Assembly (NCBI RefSeq): GCF_003253565.1
Contig: NZ_QKUF01000017.1
Location: 1 to 64,000 of the forward strand
DNA length: 64,000 nucleotides
Reading direction: 5' to 3'
From: Thermosporothrix hazakensis
GTDB taxonomy: Bacteria > Chloroflexota > Ktedonobacteria > Ktedonobacterales > Ktedonobacteraceae
The first letter of the stretch is position 1; every line of letters starts with the position of its first letter. Shown here piece after piece: positions 1-7,495 of the stretch. Under the pieces are notes generated by a model, which had not been told where the DNA came from, did not search any database, and saw nothing but the letters and a program-made list of their open reading frames with translations. A program made the translations under genes and the position numbers.

Positions 1-1215
1 GCTGGTGAAGCAGGCGTGCCCTTCTTCTCCATGAGCGGCTCTGAGTTTGTTGAAGTGCTGGTCGGTGTTGGTGCCAGTCGCGTGCGTGACCTGTTCGATC
101 AGGCCAAGAAAGCCGCCCCGAGCATCATCTTCATTGACGAGATCGATGCTGTCGGTCGCCAGCGTGGTTCCAGCATTAACAGCAACGATGAGCGTGAGCA
201 GACCTTGAACCAGTTGCTGGTAGAGATGGACGGCTTTGATGCTCGTCAGGCAGTGGTTGTGCTTGCCGCGACCAACCGTCCGGATGGACTGGACAAAGCG
301 CTGTTGCGTCCGGGCCGTTTTGACCGTCGTGTGACCGTTGATCGCCCCGACGCCAATGGGCGTCTGGCTATTCTGAAGATACACACGCGTGATGTTCCGC
401 TGGCGCCGAATATTGACTTGCAGGCAATTGCGCGCAGCACACCGGGTATGGTAGGTGCTGATCTGGCGAATCTGGTCAACGAGGCCGCTCTGCTGGCTGC
501 ACGACGTAACATGGACGTGGTTGACCAGAAGTGCTTTGAAGAGGCGTTGGACAAGATCATTCTGGGTGCCGAGCGTCCGCTGATCCTGAGCGAAGAGGAT
601 CTTAACGTTGTGGCGTATCATGAGGGTGGTCACGCCCTGACCGGTATCCTGACCGAAGGCGTCGACCCGGTGAGTAAGGTGACGATTGTCCCTCGTGGTC
701 AGGCGCTTGGTGTCACTCAGTATACTCCGCTGGATGATCGCTACAATTATTCGCGTGAGTATCTCGAAGCGCAGCTTGTGACCGCGCTTGGTGGTCGTGC
801 CGCTGAAGAGGTGGCGATTGGCCGTATCACAACCGGTGCTGAAAATGACCTGCAACGTGTAACTGCAATTGCCCGGCAGATGGTGACGCGTTGGGGTATG
901 AGTGAGCGGTTGGGCCAGATCTCATATAGCGAGCGTGAAGACCCGTTTGCGGGAACGGCGCTTGCGACCGGCTCACGGGAGTACAGTGAGCGTACTGCCC
1001 GCGTCATTGACGAGGAAGTGTCTCGTATCGTGAAATGGGCGCATGAACGCGCTGTCACCCTGCTGACCGAGCACCGAGAGGCGCTGAACCGAATTGCACA
1101 GGCGTTGCGTAAGTATGAAACAATTGATGCAGCTCAACTACGGCAGATCATGATTGAAACAGGCTCAATTGAGGCAACTCCGCCTTCCTATCGCGAGGCG
1201 GCAGCTTCGGCCTAA
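1..1215 (+). CDS. ftsH: ATP-dependent zinc metalloprotease FtsH (5' end outside window)
   Basis: This is the C-terminal 404 residues of FtsH, the membrane-anchored AAA+ protease that degrades misfolded and regulatory membrane proteins. The open frame runs in from base 1, so the start, the transmembrane segments and the Walker A motif lie upstream of the window. Visible elements are Walker B (IIFIDEID), the second region of homology around the RPGRFDR stretch, and the M41 zinc motif HEGGH at residues 207-211 of the partial product, with downstream acidic residues in the GAENDL stretch. The GTG at base 16 falls inside the conserved AAA domain and is not a start. A strong intrinsic terminator follows the stop. 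Identification is secure. Confidence 0.97.
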   Translation, partial: AGEAGVPFFSMSGSEFVEVLVGVGASRVRDLFDQAKKAAPSIIFIDEIDAVGRQRGSSINSNDEREQTLNQLLVEMDGFDARQAVVVLAATNRPDGLDKALLRPGRFDRRVTVDRPDANGRLAILKIHTRDVPLAPNIDLQAIARSTPGMVGADLANLVNEAALLAARRNMDVVDQKCFEEALDKIILGAERPLILSEEDLNVVAYHEGGHALTGILTEGVDPVSKVTIVPRGQALGVTQYTPLDDRYNYSREYLEAQLVTALGGRAAEEVAIGRITTGAENDLQRVTAIARQMVTRWGMSERLGQISYSEREDPFAGTALATGSREYSERTARVIDEEVSRIVKWAHERAVTLLTEHREALNRIAQALRKYETIDAAQLRQIMIETGSIEATPPSYREAAASA

Positions 1216-1234
1216 AGATGCCTGAAAAAGTCAG

Positions 1235-1264
1235 AGGTCCGGGAATATTCCCGGACCTTTTTCT
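1235..1264 (+). terminator. Intrinsic terminator of ftsH
   Basis: A 24-base perfect inverted repeat, centred on an AATATT core, runs from 1235 to 1258. It is followed directly by a run of five or more T. It lies 20 bases after the ftsH stop. Confidence 0.9.
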
Positions 1265-1316
1265 ATGTGGTAAGCGGGGTATGGATGCTAGCCAGCTACC
1301 TGCCATAAAGAAGCTC

Positions 1317-1344
1317 TTGCTATGTACAATAAAAAGTATATAAT
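1317..1344 (+). promoter_or_regulatory. Sigma70-type promoter upstream of coaA
   Basis: TTGCTA (1317-1322), a 16-base spacer and a perfect TATAAT (1339-1344). It lies between the ftsH terminator and coaA and would give a leader of about 150 nt. The -35 box is imperfect, but the position fits. Confidence 0.6.
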
Positions 1345-1497
1345 CTTGCGTGACGGTCAAACGGTTGTATTTTCTCGCGCATGCCAGCCATGATCGATCG
1401 ATTGAAGAATATCGTATTCAGAGATTTTAAGGAGTGAAAGGAGTGACCGGGTGCCATCCATGCTGTTTCCTGGTGTCTGGTTGCTTGATAGAAAAGT

Positions 1498-2463
1498 ATG
1501 AATATTATTGCCAATGAGCATACGACAGAACTTTCACGCTTCATCGTCTTTTCTCGTGAGGAGTGGGCGCAGCGTCGCGCCAATACGCCATTAACGCTCT
1601 CTGAAGAGCGTCTGAACGCATTGCGCAGCCTGAACGACCGTATCTCTCTCGCAGAAGTCGAGCATGTGTATCTTCCACTCTCACGTTTGCTGAATCTCTA
1701 TGTTGGTGCTGTCCAGAAATTGCATGCCGCTACCAGTACCTTTCTGGGGCATACCACCGCGCAGGTACCCTATGTGATCGGTATTGCCGGAAGCGTGGCT
1801 GTGGGGAAAAGCACCACTGCTCGTCTCTTGCAGGCGCTTCTATCGGATTGGCCATCGCGTCCGCATGTCGAACTGGTGACGACGGATGGCTTTCTCTATC
1901 CCAACCGGATTTTAGAGGAGCGGGGTCTGATGAACAAGAAAGGCTTCCCCGAGAGCTACGATCAGCGGCGTCTCCTCCGTTTTATGGCCGATGTGAAATC
2001 CGGGATGGAAGAGGTTACAGCGCCGATCTATTCGCATTTAACCTATGATATTGTGCCGGATCAAATGCAGGTGATCCGAAGACCTGATATCCTGATAGTT
2101 GAGGGCTTGAACGTGCTTCAGTCCGGGAAGAAGGGGCGTTCACGCAAAGGGCCCCGTTTCTTCGTCTCTGACTTTTTCGATTTCTCTATTTACGTAGATG
2201 CCGACGAAGCTCATATTGAACAATGGTATATTGAGCGCTTCTTAACCCTGCGTGAAACCGCATTCCGCGATCCCTCGTCCTTCTTCAGACATTTCACACA
2301 GCTCTCGCTTGAAGAGTCCATTCATACTGCCCGCTCTATCTGGCAGGAGATTAACGGGCTCAACCTGCGTGAAAACATCTTGCCGACGCGTGAGCGGGCG
2401 CACCTGATTCTCAAGAAGGGAGCAAATCATCTGGTTCAGGAAGTCTGGTTACGCAAGCTTTAG
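1498..2463 (+). CDS. coaA: Type I pantothenate kinase
   Basis: This 321-residue protein matches bacterial type I pantothenate kinase (E. coli CoaA is 316 aa). The enzyme phosphorylates pantothenate in the first committed step of coenzyme A synthesis in the cytoplasm. The P-loop GSVAVGKST lies at residues 98-106, followed by the family segments TTDGFLYPN and IVEGLNVLQ and the C-terminal YIERF stretch. The ATG start gives the usual N-terminal length; the ribosome site (agaaaag) is weak. It has its own promoter, so it is probably a single transcription unit, and it converges on the tRNA cluster across a hairpin. Confidence 0.95.
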   Translation: MNIIANEHTTELSRFIVFSREEWAQRRANTPLTLSEERLNALRSLNDRISLAEVEHVYLPLSRLLNLYVGAVQKLHAATSTFLGHTTAQVPYVIGIAGSVAVGKSTTARLLQALLSDWPSRPHVELVTTDGFLYPNRILEERGLMNKKGFPESYDQRRLLRFMADVKSGMEEVTAPIYSHLTYDIVPDQMQVIRRPDILIVEGLNVLQSGKKGRSRKGPRFFVSDFFDFSIYVDADEAHIEQWYIERFLTLRETAFRDPSSFFRHFTQLSLEESIHTARSIWQEINGLNLRENILPTRERAHLILKKGANHLVQEVWLRKL

Positions 2464-2480
2464 CCTGCTTGCAACGAAAG

Positions 2481-2530
2481 AAAGCCAGAAGCAGAGATGG
2501 AGTGGAGAAGACATTCTGCTTCTGGCTTTT
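2481..2530. terminator. Hairpin between coaA and the tRNA cluster
   Basis: A 15-base stem (2481-2495 paired with 2515-2529) with a 19-base loop. It is T-rich on both sides (GGCTTTTCTC on plus, CTTTCTTTC on minus). It probably terminates coaA from the left and the tRNA transcript from the right. Confidence 0.75.
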
Positions 2531-2557
2531 CTCAAGAAGGAGATAAGGCAGGAGAAA

Positions 2558-2630
2558 CGCCTGTGATGGGACTCGAACCCACTTTCTCTCGTTCGACAGA
2601 CAAGTGACGCTACCCTTTGTCTTCACAGGC
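2558..2630 (-). tRNA. tRNA-Asp (GTC)
   Basis: A 73-base cloverleaf on the minus strand. The acceptor GCCTGTG/CACAGGC is perfect, and the anticodon stem is CTTGT/ACGAG with loop CTGTCGA, giving anticodon GTC at 2595-2597. The T arm has a normal TTCGAGT loop. Oddities: position 8 is A rather than the near-invariant T, the D stem is only three pairs, and CCA is not encoded. Its 5' acceptor strand directly abuts a class II tRNA-like segment upstream and could pair with that segment too. Identity as Asp rests on the anticodon. Confidence 0.75.
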
Positions 2631-2713
2631 CTAAGGGGAGGATTTGAACCTCCGTAGTCCGTCGGGACCATTAATCTCCCGTCAGATGTTTTTAACCGCT
2701 CAGCCACCTGTGC
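2630..2713 (-). other. Class II tRNA-like segment with an acceptor stem that does not close
   Basis: Read on the minus strand, this holds a typical D-arm beginning (GGCTGAGCGGTTAAA), a long variable arm (GTCC-CGAC-GGAC) and a perfect T arm (GGAGG, TTCAAAT loop, CCTCC), as in Leu, Ser or Tyr tRNAs. The seven bases after the T arm (CCTTAGG) cannot pair with the 5' acceptor strand GCACAGG. The complementary CCTGTG lies seven bases further on and is already the 5' acceptor strand of tRNA-Asp. No anticodon arm with a standard 5-pair stem and 7-base loop could be folded, so no anticodon is assigned. It may be a degenerate tRNA or an unusual structure. Confidence 0.5.
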
Positions 2714-2718
2714 GTCAT

Positions 2719-2764
2719 CTGGCAAGCAAAGGCAGCCCCCCTTCTTTGCTGCCTTGCCTGCCAG
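2719..2764 (-). other. Long hairpin between tRNA-His and the tRNA-like segment
   Basis: Bases 2719-2736 and 2748-2764 are nearly complementary: about 16 pairs with one mismatch and one bulged base. The hairpin fills almost the whole spacer between tRNA-His and the tRNA-like segment. It is not followed by a T run, so a role in processing of the precursor is more likely than termination. That role is inferred. Confidence 0.55.
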
Positions 2765-2767
2765 AAA

Positions 2768-2840
2768 GGAGACAGAGCGGAATCGAACCGCTATCTTCAG
2801 AGCCACAATCTGAAGTTCTCACCGTTAAACTACTGTCTCC
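2768..2840 (-). tRNA. tRNA-His (GTG)
   Basis: An eight-pair acceptor GGAGACAG/CTGTCTCC includes the extra G-1:C73 pair typical of bacterial tRNA-His. The anticodon loop TTGTGGC gives anticodon GTG at 2804-2806. D arm (GTT/AAC), four-base variable loop and T arm (AGCGG, TTCGATT, CCGCT) are regular. CCA is not encoded. It is the first gene of the minus-strand tRNA transcript. Confidence 0.93.
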
Positions 2841-2940
2841 ATCAGAAAGAAGAGAAAGCCTCTACCTCTGCTTTTAAAGCATCAGCCTGTAGCACCTTGT
2901 GGACCCGGCAGCTTTCTTCATGTCCCTTCTGATACTTGAC

Positions 2941-2969
2941 ATAGTAGCATTACATTTGCGATTTGTCAA
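2941..2969 (-). promoter_or_regulatory. Near-consensus sigma70 promoter of the tRNA cluster
   Basis: On the minus strand: TTGACA (2969-2964), a 17-base spacer and TACTAT (2946-2941). It lies about 100 bases upstream of tRNA-His. The quality fits a strongly expressed stable RNA unit. Confidence 0.8.
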
Positions 2970-3009
2970 GGAGAGAAGACGGCAAAAATTCCGTTTGCAG
3001 CAGAAGAGT

Positions 3010-3064
3010 GGGAAGAGGAAGAAAAAGGGTTGTTCCTTTCAGCAGAGACGCCGAAAGGAACAAC
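3010..3064 (-). terminator. Intrinsic terminator of the sugar ABC operon
   Basis: A 12-pair stem (GTTGTTCCTTTC at 3029-3040 with GAAAGGAACAAC at 3053-3064) starts 7 bases after the stop of the last permease gene on the minus strand. It is followed on that strand by a pyrimidine run rich in T (CTTTTTCTTCC). Confidence 0.85.
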
Positions 3065-3071
3065 GGAGGGA

Positions 3072-3965
3072 TTATCCTTTTACTGCACCTGCGGTCAGGC
3101 CGGAAACAATACGGCGCTGCAAGAACAGGACCAGAATAACCAGCGGGATCGTGACGACAATAGCCGCTGCCGCAAGCATACCGTAAGAGGTCTGGTGTTC
3201 CGAGTTAAAGAAGGTAATACCAACGGTGACCGGCTGAGCCGCGGTCGAACTGGTCAGCGTCAAGCCGAACAGGAAGTCGTTCCAGACGGCGATGAATGAG
3301 AGGATCGCTGCCGCGAAGACGCCGGGCGCGGTCAGTGGTACAATCACGTGCCAGAGCGCTTGGAGGCGAGAAGCGCCATCGATACGCGCTGCTTCTTCCA
3401 GATCTGCCGGAAGATCCCGGAAGAAAGACGTGAGGAACCAGATCGTCAGCGGTAAGGTAGCCACAATGTTCGGAACGATCAGTGCGGCATAGGTATTGTA
3501 GATGTAGAGCCCGTTCGTGAAAAGAATGTAGAGCGGGCCAACGATGGCGATAAACGGGAACATGTTGACGGACAGGACGATTGCCAGCATCGCCCCTTTT
3601 CCGTAGAACTTGGTGCGACCGAGCGCATAGGCGCAAAGAATGCCGAAGAGGAGCGAAACGACCGTAGTAACGACGGCAATAATAACGCTATTGCGCAGGG
3701 TCGGCAGAAAGAAATCTGACTTGGTGAATGCGTCTATATAGTTGTTGAAATTCCAGTGATGCGGGAATAGCGTTGGCGGATAGGCATTAATTTCGGTGCC
3801 ATCCTTCACCGAGGTGATGAAGGTCCAGTAGAGCGGAGCCAGGGCTATAAAAACAACCACGATAACGGCAATGTAGCGCCCAAAAGCTGCCCAGGACCAT
3901 TGCTTCCCGTTCTCCTGGTCTTTTGCTGCCCTGGAGGCCCGTTTCTTTACGACGTCTTGTGCCAT
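3072..3965 (-). CDS. Carbohydrate ABC transporter permease, MalG type
   Basis: A 297-residue inner-membrane permease with six predicted membrane segments and the cytoplasmic EAA loop (EAARIDGASRLQALWHVIVPL region), which docks the ATPase. Length and loop sequence fit the MalG branch of the CUT1 sugar importer family. The start is preceded by a strong AAGGAG site. It is the last gene of a three-gene minus-strand operon, 34 bases after the MalF-type gene and followed by a terminator. No ATPase gene is present; members of this family often use a shared MsmK/UgpC-type ATPase encoded elsewhere. Substrate cannot be read from the sequence. Confidence 0.93.
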   Translation of the reverse strand: MAQDVVKKRASRAAKDQENGKQWSWAAFGRYIAVIVVVFIALAPLYWTFITSVKDGTEINAYPPTLFPHHWNFNNYIDAFTKSDFFLPTLRNSVIIAVVTTVVSLLFGILCAYALGRTKFYGKGAMLAIVLSVNMFPFIAIVGPLYILFTNGLYIYNTYAALIVPNIVATLPLTIWFLTSFFRDLPADLEEAARIDGASRLQALWHVIVPLTAPGVFAAAILSFIAVWNDFLFGLTLTSSTAAQPVTVGITFFNSEHQTSYGMLAAAAIVVTIPLVILVLFLQRRIVSGLTAGAVKG

Positions 3966-3999
3966 AAACTATATATCTCCTTCAAGGTTGCCTGATGGT

Positions 4000-4926
4000 T
4001 TAGCCCTGCTCTTTGAGCATACTTCGTAACATACTGCCGAAGATGATGCTGATGATAATACCGATGATGAAGATGAGAATAGAGGTTGCAACTCCCTGCG
4101 AGAATTCGGTATTGCTGCCAAACATGCGGATGTTGGCAAACGAGGCAAGAGAAGGGACCATCTGCTTACCAAAGACATAGAACAGGTCAAAGACGCGGAT
4201 GGCGTCGAGTAGACGGAAGAGCAACGCAATCAGGAAAGGGTTCTTCAGCATCGGTAACGTGATGCGCGTGAACTGCTGCCAGCGGGTTGCGCCGTCAACG
4301 CTTGCGGCCTCGTAGAGATCAGCAGGAATGACCTGAAGACCGGCCAGGAGCAAGAGGGCCATAAACGGTGTGGTTTTCCAGACATCAGTGATGACAGATG
4401 CGGTAATGACACCCGACACGCTATTCAGCAGCGTGTCGCCCTCGGCAAGTAAATGAAGGGAGCGCAGGATGTAGGTCAGGATACCTGTCTGATCGCCATA
4501 CATCAGGAACCACATCTGTGCCGAAACAATGGTCGGGAATGCCCAGGGAACCAGGATTGCCGCGCGTACCAGGCCACGTCCGGGAAAGGACTTATTGATG
4601 AGTAACGCGATCAGCAAGCCGAAGATCGATTCCAGTGCAACGCTGAGCACGGTATAGATCATCGTTGTTCCCATCGCCTGGCGGAAAACCGGGTCCTGAA
4701 AGACCGTGATATAGTTCTGTAGACCAACGAATTTCGGGCGCGCGGCAAACGGATTATGCAGCATGCTGAGCCGAATTGAGTCCAGCATGGGATAGACCGC
4801 AATGACCAGAATCAAGAGAAGTGTCGGCAGAATAAGGATATAAGGCAGAAATCCGCCGTTCATCCTGATACGATCCATGAGGCCAGGAGAAGCACTTTTT
4901 TCGACTTTTGCTTCTTTCACAGCCAT
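4000..4926 (-). CDS. Carbohydrate ABC transporter permease, MalF type
   Basis: A 308-residue permease with a short cytoplasmic N-terminus, a first membrane segment around residues 27-47 (ILILPTLLLILVIAVYP) and an EAA loop (YEAASVDGATRWQQF). It forms the heterodimeric channel with the MalG-type partner downstream. It lacks the long extra periplasmic domain of E. coli MalF, as is usual for CUT1 systems outside Enterobacteria. It sits between the binding-protein gene and the second permease gene, all in one orientation. Confidence 0.93.
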   Translation of the reverse strand: MAVKEAKVEKSASPGLMDRIRMNGGFLPYILILPTLLLILVIAVYPMLDSIRLSMLHNPFAARPKFVGLQNYITVFQDPVFRQAMGTTMIYTVLSVALESIFGLLIALLINKSFPGRGLVRAAILVPWAFPTIVSAQMWFLMYGDQTGILTYILRSLHLLAEGDTLLNSVSGVITASVITDVWKTTPFMALLLLAGLQVIPADLYEAASVDGATRWQQFTRITLPMLKNPFLIALLFRLLDAIRVFDLFYVFGKQMVPSLASFANIRMFGSNTEFSQGVATSILIFIIGIIISIIFGSMLRSMLKEQG

Positions 4927-5085
4927 GAGTTTTCTCCTTCTGTTAAGCGCTGTTTGAAGGTATAAGGGCCTGATCTGGTGAGAATTGTGCGTGCTGGAGG
5001 GCAGAAATGCCCCTGTGCAATGGACGGAGCTGTTGCGAGAGAGTCAGGGGTAACAGAACGTTACCCCTGAGTGTAGCTAGATGGC

Positions 5086-6435
5086 TTATGATTGTACGAT
5101 TCTTTGCAGATCGTCGGCCAGGCTCTTGATGGCCTGATCGGGCTTGGCGCTCTTCTTCAGTGCAGAATAGACATGGCGCTGAATGGATTCTGACACCGTC
5201 GTGTACTTTGGAGAGACCGGGCGCGGCTTCGCATTCTGGAGAATGGGCTTCAAGTCCTTGTAGAATGCGATCTTGGATTGCACATCACTATCGTCGTAGA
5301 TGCTTTGCAGAACCATTGCCCAGCTTGCGCTTAGCACAGCCTTCTTCTGAGCCTCGGCCGAAAGCATGTACTTGATGAACTCCCATGCCTCGTCCTGATG
5401 CTTGGAGAACGCGTTAATGGCCAGGTTCCAACCACCAATGGCGGAATGACCGGCGCTCTCTTTGCTCCCGTGTGGCAAGGAGGCGATAGCGAACTTTTGC
5501 GCGACCTTTGACTGCTTGGGATCATTGTCGATTACCCAGGCATAGGGCCAGTTGCGCATAAAGGCAGCGTTGCCCGCGGCCCATGTTGCATGGGACTGGT
5601 CCTCGGTGTATGTGGTAACGGCAGCCGGAGAAACGGAGCCGACCCAGCTTGCCATCATGGTCAGAGCATCAACGGCCTCCGGGGTGTTGACTGTGACTTT
5701 CTTGGCATCATTGGGATCAAGAATGGCCCCGCCGTAGCCGTGAAGCACTTCACAGAAATTACACACCAGACCCTCATACTGTGAGCCCTGCCAGACATAG
5801 CCGCTCTGTACCTTTGATGGAGCTACATCCTTTGATATGGAGACGAGCTCATCGAAGGTCTGCGGCGCGTTCTTCATCAGGTCAGTGCGGTAGTAGAGCA
5901 GGCCCAGGTCTGTACGGAAGGGAGCGGCCCAGAGTTTCCCGTTGTAGGTACATCCTGCAATGGGTGCCGAGAGATATTTCTGTCGCTCGCTGGATGGCCA
6001 CATGCTGTCGGTGATTTCAACGGTCCATTCCTGCTCAGCAAACATAGCGGGGTAGACAATATCCACCGAAATAATGTCGATCTCTGCATTGCGGGCGCGG
6101 AACATGTTGTTGTACTTGGTCATCATTTCGTCGGTGCTGTTCGGCCCGTTTTGCCAGGTCACATGGATATTTTTCTCTTTACCAACCGTCTTGTTGAATT
6201 CCTCGACAATGTTCTTGTAGGTGTCGGTCTTGTCGCTCTCACTCTGCCAGACGAGATTGACTGTGCCATTACTGCCGCTCGGGGTGTCCCCACCACAGGC
6301 CTCTAACAGCGACATCGCTGCGCTGGCTGTCAGACCGACAGCAAGTGCGCGCTCCATAAAAGTACGGCGTTTCATGCGTCCAGAACGCATTTTTGTAACG
6401 ATTTCGTCGAGAGCTTCTCGTTGCTCACGAAACAT
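5086..6435 (-). CDS. Sugar ABC transporter substrate-binding lipoprotein, Tat-type signal
   Basis: This 449-residue family 1 extracellular solute-binding protein delivers a sugar to the permeases encoded downstream. The N-terminus carries a twin-arginine stretch (KRRTFMERA, Arg23-Arg24), a hydrophobic core and a lipobox ending at Cys47 (LLEAC). This suggests export folded by Tat and lipid anchoring on the outer face of the membrane. About 20 cytoplasmic residues precede the RR motif; the start is supported by a strong GAAGGAGG site seven bases upstream, although Met21 is possible. The mature part has the W-rich ligand-site pattern of the family. The ligand is unknown. Confidence 0.92.
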   Translation of the reverse strand: MFREQREALDEIVTKMRSGRMKRRTFMERALAVGLTASAAMSLLEACGGDTPSGSNGTVNLVWQSESDKTDTYKNIVEEFNKTVGKEKNIHVTWQNGPNSTDEMMTKYNNMFRARNAEIDIISVDIVYPAMFAEQEWTVEITDSMWPSSERQKYLSAPIAGCTYNGKLWAAPFRTDLGLLYYRTDLMKNAPQTFDELVSISKDVAPSKVQSGYVWQGSQYEGLVCNFCEVLHGYGGAILDPNDAKKVTVNTPEAVDALTMMASWVGSVSPAAVTTYTEDQSHATWAAGNAAFMRNWPYAWVIDNDPKQSKVAQKFAIASLPHGSKESAGHSAIGGWNLAINAFSKHQDEAWEFIKYMLSAEAQKKAVLSASWAMVLQSIYDDSDVQSKIAFYKDLKPILQNAKPRPVSPKYTTVSESIQRHVYSALKKSAKPDQAIKSLADDLQRIVQS

Positions 6436-7495
6436 CTCAGATCCTCCTTCGGCTTACTTGCTATTTGGCATAGCGGGTGATTCCTTCACGACGTCGGAAC
6501 GCTGTGTTCTCTTCCTCGCTTCTGAAATCAATCGTCCCTCTGTGCTCTTTCTTCTGAGAAGAAGCGGCTTTGCTACTGTAAGAGAGCGTGATCCTGCCTC
6601 TCTTTGCCCCGTTTGCTGTCGTAATGAGATGCTTTGGAATAAAATAGAGCGTGTGTTCCTTTTGTCCCGCTTCAGATGGGTGGTGGACAGGAAACAAAGG
6701 GCGGCTATGTTGTGTGTCTATATGGCTTCCTGGCGCTAGAGAGCGTTTCTCTTTGCGAACCGTTCGCTGATCCCTTCTGTTTCTGCGGCGTTGCACAGGT
6801 TGACAAAAAGCTTCTTGCTCGCTGCTATTCCTCCCTGAAGACGATTTGATTGTTCCTGATGGGATCGGTTGAATAAAAAGCCATATATATATAGATACCC
6901 CCTCTTGCACAATTAGTCAAGCCATTTTCATAGCTTGTGGCAGGCTTCTTGCTGCCTGAAGACGATTTTGTCCCTGTTCCTACTCTTCGGGCAATGGGTC
7001 CGCTCACTGCCTGTCTTACTATGAGTCATCCTTGTATAATTTGAGATGGTATCTTCATTCCGTGATCATAGAAATGATGTAGAAATCAACTAATACTATC
7101 AGGATAGAGAGAAAAGCAGGCTGTTGTGCGCATACACTTCTACTCGATCTCCTGCTAGCTAAGTCAGCATCTCAAAACGGATGAGAGCATAGACCGGGAC
7201 ACTGTATCAAAAAAGATCTATCTGTACAATATATGAATGATACGAATGGCTGAGCATACTCGCTTCATTTTCGCGGGCTCTGGATGCGACACGGCACCTT
7301 GTCCAAAAAGTCCCGGTTTCTGGAGAGAAGCATGAAAAGCGGCTCCATTCCCTTTCTCTGAGCTTTGCGGTCTCAATCAGGCACTCACGTGTTATAATCA
7401 ACCAGTATCTTTCCACTTTTGCTTTTCCCCTTTGGAATAAGGGTGAGAGAAGTCGCCTCTGAAGAGACTTTCGCGTTTACCGGGAAGGCGTTGTT
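6436..7495. other. 1.06-kb intergenic region between ABC operon and Rad50-like gene
   Basis: No convincing gene is seen on either strand; the open frames here lack ribosome sites and protein-like composition. It holds a pair of imperfect direct repeats (6810-6969), an AT tract (ATATATATATAGATA near 6883) and a TATAAT at 7393-7398 that could serve the Rad50-like gene, though no good -35 box was found. Promoters of both flanking operons must lie here. Confidence 0.5.
6810..6969. repeat. Two imperfect direct repeats upstream of the sugar ABC operon
   Basis: GCTTCTTGCT occurs at 6810-6819 and 6944-6953. CTGAAGACGATTT occurs at 6835-6847 and again directly after the second copy (6956-6968). Both words are exact; the first copy has about 15 extra bases between them. 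They are 134 bases apart and could be paired regulator sites, but this is inferred. Confidence 0.5.

Noticed and set aside
2411..2877. Open frames on both strands across the tRNA cluster
   Set aside because: They run through tRNA genes, a promoter-served stable RNA unit and terminators, and have no ribosome sites.
6221..6910. Long frames on both strands at and before the binding-protein start
   Set aside because: They overlap the gene or its upstream region, lack ribosome sites and have random composition.
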